Shown here in pieces: positions 12,660 through 21,909 of a DNA stretch of 64,000 nt. Where the stretch lies: contig MU270057.1 of assembly GCA_021432635.1 (NCBI GenBank), positions 346,248 through 410,247 of the forward strand, given 5' to 3'. This stretch comes from Thozetella sp. PMI_491. Lineage: Eukaryota > Ascomycota > Sordariomycetes > Chaetosphaeriales > Chaetosphaeriaceae. The stretch's first letter is position 1; each line of letters opens with the position of its first letter. The position numbers and the translations under genes are program-made. The notes under the pieces were generated by a model. That model was not told the DNA's origin. It saw only the letters and a list, made by a program, of their open reading frames with translations, and ran no database searches.

Positions 12660-12915
12660 TTTAAGAGCTTAAAGGATTATACATAGTAATATAAGAGTAC
12701 CTAGAGGTATAGTAAAAGTAATAGTTACTACCACAGCTGGGATCCTTATAACAGTTATACCTGCTATCCTTACCCATAAGGATGCTCTTTAAACAGGGCA
12801 GGCACTAGCTCTTATAAGCTGGGCCAGCTACACTTTAATCGCGTGGAGCATGCCTGGTACTATAAGTAGAGCGCCAACCGCCCTTAGTAGTAGCCTTCTT
12901 CTTCTTAACTACTAT
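12660..12915 (-). pseudogene. Antisense Cys-rich coding remnant inside the copia 3' region
   Basis: Between the end of pol and the 3' LTR lies a patch clearly richer in GC than the rest of the element. Read on the minus strand it gives about 80 codons with only two internal stops. They include a Lys-rich stretch (VVKKKKATTKGGW) and a Cys cluster (CLPCLKSILMGKDSRYNC). Several Tyr codons (TAT) sit where further Cys (TGT) would continue the pattern, which G-to-A change would explain. It may be an additional antisense ORF of this element or a captured cellular fragment. I do not recognise the family with certainty. Confidence 0.35.
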
Positions 12916-13409
12916 ACTACTCGTTAGTACTTACAACCATGCAACTAAAGGCTTATAAGTACTTACTATACTTAAAAGGTATAGTAAATATTAATTTATT
13001 ATCTAGCAGCGCTCTGTTAGTCCTAAAAACACTAGCAACTAATTAAGTGATCTCACTATTATTATTACTGTTACTGTTGCTGCTATAGTTGTTATTAAGG
13101 CTAAAAAGGAAAGGGGTAAAAATAATACGATAAGCTAGTAAAATAGTCCCTTATATAATTGTGGAAGTAGCTGTGGTTGATTTGAGAGTGTTTTCCTATT
13201 GTCCTTACAGCTATTGTTTATTACTTATTATTCCTATTGTTCTTATTATTCCTTACTTTTCTTATAAAGCAGCTGTTTTGCTATTAAGAGCTTAAAGGAG
13301 CGTATAAAGAGCTATATAATAAAGTAGTGATCACGTAAGAGCTTAGTATGCTATTTTTAGAATAAAATGCTTTTAATAAGCCGTTTTAAGTGATCTAGTC
13401 GAGTGCTAC

Positions 13410-13424
13410 AAAAAGAAAAGAGAG
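13410..13424 (+). other. Polypurine tract
   Basis: AAAAAGAAAAGAGAG lies just upstream of the 3' LTR, where plus-strand DNA priming is expected. Confidence 0.7.
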
Positions 13425-13428
13425 CCTA

Positions 13429-13683
13429 TGTTAGATCGTGGGTTTATAGCGTTGCTCGATCTAGTATAGAGGATCCAGAGCTCTGACGAGCTCTGATTAG
13501 ACCACAGCCGATCTAGTGCGGAGAGTCACATGATCGGCTGAGGGCCATTTAGGGGCTCGTTCGAGCAGTCAACTTAGCTTACAGAGAACACATCTAGACA
13601 TATACCAATACAGAGGATCTTTTACCCAGTTGTTTTACATTTGTTTGTTTTACAGTACCGAGATCTCGTAATACTAACCAACA
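13429..13683 (+). repeat. 3' LTR of the copia element
   Basis: 255 bp, collinear with the 5' LTR without indels. It differs at 16 positions, every one a C/T or G/A transition. It ends AACCAACA immediately before the right target duplication. Confidence 0.95.
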
Positions 13684-13688
13684 AGGAC
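13684..13688. repeat. Target-site duplication, right copy (AGGAC)
   Basis: Exact copy of 6295-6299. The aminopeptidase stop codon begins 29 bases further on. Confidence 0.93.
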
Positions 13689-13716
13689 CCCTAATCATTC
13701 TGTATATATATGCCTT

Positions 13717-16471
13717 TTATTGACAGAACCCGTGCTCTTCTAGCCACCCTTCTACCCCATGCTGATCTCGTTCTACCCAGGTCAATCTAGCTCTGATCCC
13801 TTTGATGGCCTCTTCAAACGCAGTCTTGTACTTTTCCTAAGTTTCTCATTAGCTCACTTATGCTAAATGCAGTCTAGTATTCTCAGCCGACTTACCTCAA
13901 CAGATGAAGCAAACTCTTGCACATCATGCATCTGACCAGAGGTTGAGAGGCTGCTAGTGCAGCTAGTAGTATACCGTGAAATGGTAACAACATCGACATT
14001 ACCAAACTCTCCCCATTTGGCTTTTAGCCAGGGCCACGAAGCTTCTGCTCCGGCTCGATGCGTCTGAAGAGCATTTAACAGAAACCATTTTTCAAGTCGG
14101 GAGAACGGCTCTCCTTCACGCGTCACTAGCTCCAACGCCTGTTGAATCAGGGTTGGACTTTCTGCGTAGCCAAGGGAGACGAATGCATCGGTACGCAATC
14201 CCGGATCCTGAGTTTTGCGCGACAGCGCTAGCATGGCTTTGTACTATATGATTAAACAGAAACATTAGCGCTCCTAGTCGCCCTTTGTCACGTTTGCTAT
14301 CGACCTGAGCATGCACTGGTTATACTTACACGACCAATGTCCTCACTTTTAACAACAGCCTGGAACACGTACTTCCGAATGTTTGGATTGAGTGCATTCT
14401 CGTCTCCGGCCACGAACTTGTCAAAGAGGTCTGACGCGACAGTATTGAGGTCATCGTAGCCAGTCACTTGTGAAAAGAATAGCGCTTTGGCGTTCTGAAT
14501 ATGAACAGGGTCGTCCAGATCGATTTTGTTAACTTCGTTTGAATAGTGGGGCAATATTAGATGACGATGGAAACGCTGCAGCGCAATGGTGATTCGAGAA
14601 GACGAGAAAAGGAAGGCTTGTTTGAGTTTAGCCAAGGTGAAGAAGATCTGCCTCCAGACGAGGAAGTTCTGTTCGTCCTGGAAGTTGAACAGTAAATTGA
14701 GTAAGTCGGCACTCTTGATAGATGTATCCAGAGGTGAGGCGACCAAGGCGTGTGCGTCTGAGACTAGGCCAACACGATCTTCTGGTGATAGATTGCCACC
14801 TAAAACCTGTCTTCCAAGTTTCCGTAGACGCGCTGAAGGGTAGGAAACTCGATACAGCCCGATCTGTTCTGCATTGAGCTTGTAGAATTCAAGATCGGCT
14901 GTGTAGGTCTGTTTGCGTGAGGTGAGCAAAAGGAAGTTATCCCATTCACCACCTGTCTTCAGGTTTAAGGGGACGTGATACAAACTCTTGTCCTCCTCGG
15001 GTGTGACTTCAACAGATTGCATATATCTGTGCTGCTCCAGAGTGATGGTGCTGGAGACATGGTCTTCAGACACAAGAAGGACAGGATACCCGACATGTTC
15101 AGTCCACTCCTGCATTAGTCTCTTCACGTCTCTACCACTGGCGGCAGTCAAAGAGCTCCAGAGATCACCAGTTGTAGCATTCGAAAAAGCGTGCTGTTTC
15201 AGGTAGTCTTTCACTCCATCGATGAAAGTCGTCGTCCCCAAGTATCGGCAAAGCATCCTCAGTAGAGAAGCGCCTTTCATGTATGTAATGTTGTCAAAAA
15301 GCTCCCCCATACGATCGGGTGACGCATTCGGGTTATAAACAGGGTGGCTTGCCCGTGTCGAATCGAGGTCCAAAGCCCCTTGGTAAAATGCCATGGCGTC
15401 GGGATCGGGATCAGCAGCAACAAAATGTAGCCAGTACTGCCATTCGGGAAACATCTTATCGACAATGTAAAACCCAGCCCATTCCGCAAATGCCTCGTTC
15501 AACCAGAGATCATCCCACCAAGTCATCGTAACAAGATTACCGAACCACTGATGAGCGATCTCATGGCATAGGGTTTCCACTGCCATTTGCCAGAATTTGG
15601 TAGCCGTAGTTTTTGTGTCGAGTAGGATGAAGCGGTCTCCGAAGACGATGCAGCCCCAGTTCTCCAGTGCACCGGCATCTGGCAGAGCGATCAAGTCTAG
15701 CTTGGGTAGGGGATAGTCTAGACCGAATATATGCTGATAGTGATCTAGAGCTTGGACAGCTACTTCCAACATGTTCGATGCATGTTGAATCTCGGCACCT
15801 CGTACAGCATAGATCCTCACTGGGAATTTGAGTCGAGTTGATTCGATGAAGTCGAAATCGCCAATTGCAAAACAGACCAAATACGTGGATGTACGTGGCG
15901 TAGTGTTAAACACAGTTCGCTTAGAAATTAGCGATCCTGAAGTCACTACCTGTGACGAGACAATGTCCATATTGCTCACACATGTGAGGTCTTGATTGAT
16001 CGTAAGGGTGGAGGAAATGGTAGCTTTGAATTCGGGTTCGTCAAGACATGGAAAAATACGGCGTGCTCCTATGGGTTCGCAGCTTGTCGAGTACGCCCGC
16101 CTGAGTTCTCCATTGCTGGATTTATAGCCAGTCCATTGAAAACCAGGGGTCCCATTCTCCTTTACTGTGCCGTGAAAGGATTGGTGAACTAGAACGTTGG
16201 AGCCGGCTTTGAGCGGCTTGTATAGCGGAATGGTGATCGTCTGCTGGTCAGAGTCATATTGAATTGAAGGAATCTGAGTCACTTCGCCTGAAGCTTGCAC
16301 GATCTTGGTGGACGTTATCTCCAGGTCTTTCGAATTAAGGACGATGGACGTCGTTTCATCTAGTATCTCCAGATGAATAACGACAGAACCTCGGAAGGTT
16401 AATTTATCCAAGTCTAGATCGAGATCCAGCTCATAATGAGTTGGTTTCACACTTTTGGGGAGGCGCGCCAT
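13717..16471 (-). CDS. M1 family zinc aminopeptidase (Ape2/Aap1-like)
   Basis: Three exons (14330-16471, 13896-14243 and 13717-13836) with phase-0 introns of 86 and 59 nt encode 869 residues, matching fungal Ape2-type enzymes. It removes N-terminal residues from peptides. Zinc ligands are His303 and His307 in HEIAHQWFGN and Glu326 (18 residues later, LNEAF). The exopeptidase motif, normally GAMEN, is GALEN here (residues 267-271). The C-terminal ERAP1-like helical domain occupies roughly residues 530-869 and ends in VERDQHGVEGWLEEHG, a typical Ape2 tail; a shorter two-exon reading would lose this tail. No signal peptide is seen, so it is probably cytosolic. GALEN and NEAF (usually NEGF) suggest a diverged paralogue. 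The copia element sits 33 bp past the stop and must lie within or next to the 3' UTR. Confidence 0.93.
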
Positions 16472-17843
16472 GACAGAATATGTGAGAACGAGGTGACGCT
16501 TCGGCTGGAGTTAGAAAGGGATACCGCGCGGCGACTCGAGGGTTTAAGAATCCAATGATAGCTTACGCAGCCCCGCAAAAATAATCTTGTCGGGCGGAGT
16601 CCGTGCCCTGTTTGCGACGAACTTTGGGTCAATAGCACCCCTTATCAAAGGATGTTTTGCGGTCTACCTATCTAGGCAGGTACATACTGTACATGTTTTA
16701 GCCGGCCTACCTTATTCGTCTTCGGCGAGATGCTACGCCGTGCACCAAAACTGCATATTAATTAACTTGTGTAATATAGGTCCATTGGGTTATGATCACG
16801 AAACCGCTGTGTTACTGTTGTCGCTGTGCTGACCTCTAAATCAATAAATTAAAATAGAGAAATCACGCTAGGCAGGGGTAGGCTACAGTTATTATACCGC
16901 TGTCAGTAAATAATTTTAGCTCTACTACCACCGGCACATGCCGTCCAGTTTATACAGGGTTTTCTTTACATCTTAAGTGAGGATAGGTTAAAATCATTGA
17001 TTTAGTTCTAAATTCTCCTCTTTTAAATACAAAAAAGGTAGTGTAGCGGCCTATTACACCACAGTAAGGAATTGGCTGTTTGCTTGTAAAAGTGTGGTGT
17101 CTGGTGGTTTATACCCAATACCTAGTTTTTTTACGAAAAGCCGCTAAGTGTTGAAGATGGGGAGCACGCAACGAAGCAGCGGACGAGACCACCCCCACAA
17201 AGCACACATTTCCTTAGTCTAGTAGCCGTAAGGCGGTACCAACGCCATAGCCACACACATACAGCTCTAAGGCAGGGCTGGAGCATCATAAGTCCAGGGA
17301 TGGTGGGAGAGAACGGCTACGATATTAGTCAGGTCGAATATGTATCGGCTTCGACTAGGGCTAAAAGAACGTAGTAGTGGATGGAGTAGACCCCGGTGAT
17401 GATCACGATAGCTTAGAACGAACATAGAAGAAGATAGTCTAAGATGCTAAGAGAACGCCTTGATAACTGTATCAACTAGTTGATTGATAGATCGCTAGAT
17501 GGATAGGACGATCCCCCTTCTATAGCCGGAGCCAGCGAGCTTCTTCCTACTTATAGCTGGCTTAGGGGGGCTTATCGGTCCAATATAAGAAGCTTTACCA
17601 CTTACCCAGCTTAACCACCCCGGCCAGCGAAAGAAAAATCCACCATATCTCCCCGATTGCAGTATCCCAGCACGACCACACGACACATCGGTTTCATACT
17701 CACATATTTTTATTTTGTATTTCACTTTACAGTGTATTAAACAAAGCACGCCCTCTAAGCTATTTAATGAGTACTGCGGACAGCCAACATGCTTTTCTTC
17801 TCGCCTAGTATCATATGAGGTTACTTTCCAAGGTTGGTACCTG
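16472..17843. other. Intergenic, no gene seen
   Basis: This contains the aminopeptidase upstream region. Open frames (for example 17495-17749 minus) have no family signature and no plausible gene structure. I saw no RNA gene or repeat. Confidence 0.4.
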
Positions 17844-18133
17844 TCATTGCTTTCCCACTTCTATTCGCACAAGCACCACTCGAGGCTCGTCGCTGTGGCC
17901 GACGTCTTCGAATGGGTCGGTTACATCCCCTCCGGCGACGTCCAAATCAATATCCGGGCCGCCACTAAAATTTTTGTTGATTAGTTAAAGTCTAGCCGGT
18001 AGCGGCGGTACAATACCGACCGCTGTTTGCTCGTGAAGTCGCTAACGTCGTAAACTTTGCCGTGTATCCTAATGTAGAGGTCGCCTTCTGTCTTGTGGCA
18101 GGAAACATCTTGGTAGGTAAATTCATTCGTCAC
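17844..18133 (-). pseudogene. Cytochrome b5 relic lacking one axial heme ligand
   Basis: Two exons (18021-18133 and 17844-17964, 56-nt intron, phases closing) give a recognisable cytochrome b5 fold: FTYQDVSCHKTEGDLYIRIH, then KVYDVSDF, then DVAGGDVTDPFEDVGHSDEP. The first axial ligand motif HPGG is replaced by QRGG at exactly the expected spacing, so the heme His is gone. The second His (GHSDE) remains. The usual start Met before the FTYQDV segment is absent (the codons read GTG ACG AAT), and a TGA truncates the C-terminus before any membrane tail. An upstream in-frame Met would add about 50 unrelated residues. I infer a decayed gene; a heme-free regulatory derivative is less likely. Confidence 0.65.
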
Positions 18134-19259
18134 GGTGATAAGAGAATCTACTCTAGGTTTTGCTACAAGAGAGGGAAAGCGGCGAGAAGGGTGTACAACA
18201 GAAGCACTGCATAATATATTCAGTAGTCGCAGCTTAGTTTCCATTACCATTCTAAGTCCGCTCGGTAGATATTCTGGAGCGATGCCAAAAACCTGCCAGA
18301 ACACTCCCCTATCTTCAATCTAACTCGCACTGGAAATTTACGCTGTGCCACTCATGCCTATCGTATAATCTATCCCCCGCCGGGCATTATGCATCGACAT
18401 TATTAAAGAGAGACAGTTTAGCGAGCCTCATACTAGTCCATCTATTGCTTATCAAGCACAAAGCATAATCGAACACACCAGCACGAAGATGAAGTTTATG
18501 CACTCAAACGACGGAACTATAATCTTATACCAAGCCGCCGATCCAATGGACTCACGAGACCGGCAGGAAAGTAGCCCTCAAATGATGCTTTACCATCCCG
18601 TACACGAGACGACTCCATCCTCACAACTAGTTCCAGAGGCTTTGGCAACGTGGCTGGCTCGTGTAAACAGCCTTATCTTCTCCCCCGCACACGTTCGGGT
18701 ATGTGTGTCGGGATATTCGGGCATGTGGACACGGTGCAATCTCTCTAACAGACCCACATTCCCGAATATCCCGAACGCCATACCTGGCTGTAGTGAAGAT
18801 TGAAGCCACACGCCGGAGCTGGGTCTTCGGCTTGTGCCAACGCAAGCTCATTGACTGTCATGGTATGCTGATGAAAATTCACTGTATTTAGTGCAATGCT
18901 TGTGGTTTTCAAGCGAATGGGATTGAGAAACCCCATGGGACACAGGCACGATTAGGACGGTACTAGTTCAGCCTGCCAGGTAACAAAACCCTACCTAGAC
19001 GCCGAGAGATTCTCATCATAGAAAGGACCTTTCTTGACGAGGGAATTTGAGAACTTGTCCTATCTAACGTGGGAATAGCATCCCGACTATCAGACTAAGT
19101 AACGCTGTAACATAGAAGTGTAGAGCAGCCTCTTTTCAGAAGATTTGCACGATCGCAATAATGCTAGTGCAAAGGTAGTGATGCACCCACCATGAGACTA
19201 ACTCGTTCCCAGGTACCCCAAGAAAGTTGAATTAGCTTCATCGGGTAGATATGCCACAC
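18134..19259. other. Intergenic with a long-stem hairpin
   Basis: No gene is supported. It includes the inverted repeat listed at 18709-18773, and from about 18950 the 3' flank of the CYP53 gene. Confidence 0.4.
18709..18773. repeat. Inverted repeat (20-bp arms, 25-nt loop)
   Basis: The left arm cgggatattcgggcatgtgg (18709-18728) is the reverse complement of ccacattcccgaatatcccg (18754-18773) with one mismatch. It can form a strong hairpin or serve as a dyad binding site. No target duplication or transposase is visible. Confidence 0.75.
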
Positions 19260-20886
19260 CTAGTTGTTTCTGTTTTTAATACCTAGCCAGCATTCATCTG
19301 GCTTCTTGGAGAATCCTTCATGCGACTCGAGCTGCTTCTGGTACAGGCTGAAGTCGTAGCGGTGGAAGGCTGTGCCGATGATCAAAGCGAGCTCCATGTA
19401 GGCCACATTTTGCCCTACGCACGCTCTCGGTCCGTAGGAGAACGGGTTGAAGCAAATCTTCTGGCGCGGGGTTAGGCTCAGCCAGCGATCTGGGCGGAAC
19501 TCGTTCACGTCGCCGCCCCAGACATCTGCATCATGATGAATGGTGTAACTGGGCACAGACAGCACTGTCCCTTCTGGAAAGAGGTCTTCGCCATAAGAAA
19601 CGCCATTCTTTGCCGTTACGATACGTGGCAGCCCTATAGCAGAGGTCGAGTGCAGCCTCATGCCTTCGTCGATGCATTGTCTCAGGTACGGCAAGTTCTT
19701 GACCTGGGCATGGGTAGCAATTGTCGCGCCTGGTGGTATGGCAAGGTCCAGCTCCGCCTGAAGCCTCGAGACGATGGTTCCAGGATCGTTACGCTCTCCG
19801 TGCAGGATCCAGTAGATGACAGCGCACGCCGTGTTAGAGACTGTGTCACTCCCAGCAATAAGCTGGGTAAGTGCCTCTGAGATCAGCTCTTCGCGCTCTA
19901 TAGGCTTTCCTTCCGGATCTTTGGCGTGAACCAGCATCTCCAAGATGTCGTGGCGCTTCTTTTCGGTGGTAAAGTGCTTCTCGCCAGACTCGAGCCTCTT
20001 CGCAACAGCGCTTACAGCGATGCCGTGGAGATTGTTGACTGACTGCAAACCCCGGCTAAAGAAAGGATCGGGCAGGAATTTTGCAAAAGGTCGGATCTCA
20101 GGGAGAAGGCCGAGCGTTGAGCTAACTTCGCCCCGCCGGTTGAGGGTCTCTGCGCCCTGGACGTAGGTGACAGGCTGGCCGGGAAGCGTTGCCTCGCATT
20201 CGTCGCGGCCGCGCACCACCATGCCGAACGGCGCGCCGAAGGCTAGATCACCAATGATGTCGAAAGCTAAGAATGTGCACCAAGGCATCATATTCATCCG
20301 CGAAAAGCCATCAGGGCCTGGTTTAGCAGCGATGTTGTCTAGCTGAGTGACCCATCGCTCCAGATTCGCGCTCATGTGTGGCTCAAAATCATGTACCGCA
20401 GCCGGAGAAAAGGCGTGGGAGATGATTTTGCGCTTCCTAGTGTGCTCCGCACGATTGCGTACATTGAAGACTCCAGGGACTCCTGAAATGAATGCTTCGT
20501 AGAAGAAGCTATGGGGGGTCTGTCAACGACGTCGCATTCTGTTCCCTGCGACGAAAAGGGAGGGGGATTCACTTAGTTACTTACTCCTTCAAGAACCCAT
20601 TTCCGTGCGCATATACAGTATGAAGACCTTCGGGCGTGGCAATGGAGACGTGGTTAAAGCCTACGCGGACGACCTCTCCATATTTTCGGTGGGCCCAGTC
20701 CACCCAGGCGAATTTCTTGCCATTTCGTGCACCGAGAGCCAGCCAAATATTGCTGAACTTTCCGAAAAAGGGTCCGGGGTACTTCTGCAGGTGCGCATAA
20801 GTAGTAAAGTATGGCATGATCCAGTATGAAACGACCCATACTGGCAAGAGTATGCTGAATAGGATGAGGTAGTGAGTGAGCTCCAT
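19260..20886 (-). CDS. bphA-like: CYP53-family P450, benzoate 4-monooxygenase type
   Basis: Two exons (20585-20886 and 19260-20508; intron 76 nt, GTAAGT...CATAG; phase 2) encode 516 residues, close to the length of Aspergillus BphA. The start at 20886 is used because an upstream Met (20970) would only add a non-conserved leader before the membrane anchor. Family hallmarks include AFDIIGDLAFGAPFGM, AETLNRRGEVSSTLG, the oxygen-binding I-helix LTQLIAGSDTVSNTACA, and the heme motif FNPFSYGPRACVGQN. CYP53 enzymes para-hydroxylate benzoate to 4-hydroxybenzoate at the ER, feeding the protocatechuate/beta-ketoadipate route and detoxifying plant phenolics. It is divergent from a Zn2Cys6 regulator 1 kb away. 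Family assignment is strong; substrate is inferred. Confidence 0.9.
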
Positions 20887-21909
20887 TATAATTTGGACGA
20901 ACTCGTTAATAGTAACCAAGAATGATGAATGAAGGGACAAAACAACAGAGGTCGTTCCATTATATCCCATCCTTATGTACTACGGAAAAGGTCACCGGCG
21001 TCCGCCATGTTCGGGAAAGTCTTGCCGTGTCAACCCTTATCTATGATGGAGCTTAGCGGGGTTCAAGATGCGGCCGCATAGTGCTGCTGCAGCAACTAGA
21101 CTTTGGGCTAAGCCAGTCACAAGCCAGTTACCAAGCAGAGATAACCCTGATGATGTTTCACAGTCCCGCCACACCCAGCCCTCCGCTCCCTGCACTCCAT
21201 AACACGAAAGATATCCAACTACCTAAGCCTCATTTGCCTGTAAATTTGAATTGCTCTAACAGTCCTTTCCGGGAGGGAGACTACCTCAGCACGTAGCTCT
21301 GTAGTAGGGTCGCTGCGTTTTCTTTTCTGGAGAAATTGATAGCTATGCCGAGAATTCGCTCTTTGATTTTGGGTCTAGAGCCTAGGGGATCACAACCAAT
21401 TCGTCGAGCAGTGAATACTCCAGCCCCAAACCATGTGATATCTCCGTCCCCGGTATGCCACCCACCCATTGCCAGGCGGGAAACGTTTGGGGGTGAGAGT
21501 GGAGATGATAATAGCTGCGCTGCGTTTAGCTCGCCTCGGCGGAAACATCATAACATGCCGAATAGGGCATCCCACTTGCGGAACATTGGAAGGGTCTTTC
21601 AATCTTGATGTTCCCCAGCGTGTCAAAGTCTACCGAGATTTCGCGAGCTAACCTGCCTACAGCCTTCGGCAGCATGTCGGGTGCCGTATGTCTGGGCGAG
21701 AGGGTCCGAACTCCACATCCCCGCTCCCATCTTGCGCCAGTCCAGATTGGGCATATCAGCAGGTTCCTAGTCGCGCTTCGGCAAAGTGGCTACAGCGTTC
21801 GGGAAAGTATCCAGAATTTTGCGAATCTGGCCGCCAAAGCGCGACTTTACGATAGAGTTCGTCTCTCACAATCCCATGAGAGGAGCACCCTCTTCCAGGG
21901 GCCTGAGGT
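20887..21909. promoter_or_regulatory. Divergent promoter region between CYP53 and Zn2Cys6 regulator
   Basis: About 1 kb separates the two start codons and must contain both promoters. Several CGG/CCG triplets, the half-sites bound by zinc cluster proteins, occur here, but I could not define an operator. Confidence 0.45.

Larger units (their letters stand above)
6300..13683 (+). mobile_element. Ty1/copia LTR retrotransposon, RIP-degraded, about 7.4 kb
   Basis: Two 255-bp LTRs of the form TGTT...AACA flank about 6.9 kb of very AT-rich interior and are bracketed by identical AGGAC target duplications, so a single insertion is fully preserved. Coding is on the plus strand. The only domain I can read is the RNase H end: about 11880-12090 encodes, through stop codons, a copia-type RNase H tail containing VLRQSYKAYKITKIKW (W as TAG), then LADTITKEVP. 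RNase H at the end of pol, with no integrase after it, points to copia rather than gypsy order. The two LTRs differ at 16 sites, all transitions. The interior is riddled with TAA and TAG codons. Both fit repeat-induced point mutation. The element cannot make functional protein. Confidence 0.93.

Noticed and set aside
13863-14234. Ending the aminopeptidase at 13863 after CTSSLSTSG...RLRILDCI
   Set aside because: A GTAAGT donor at 13895 and an acceptor at 13837 restore the conserved Ape2 tail, so that stop lies in an intron.
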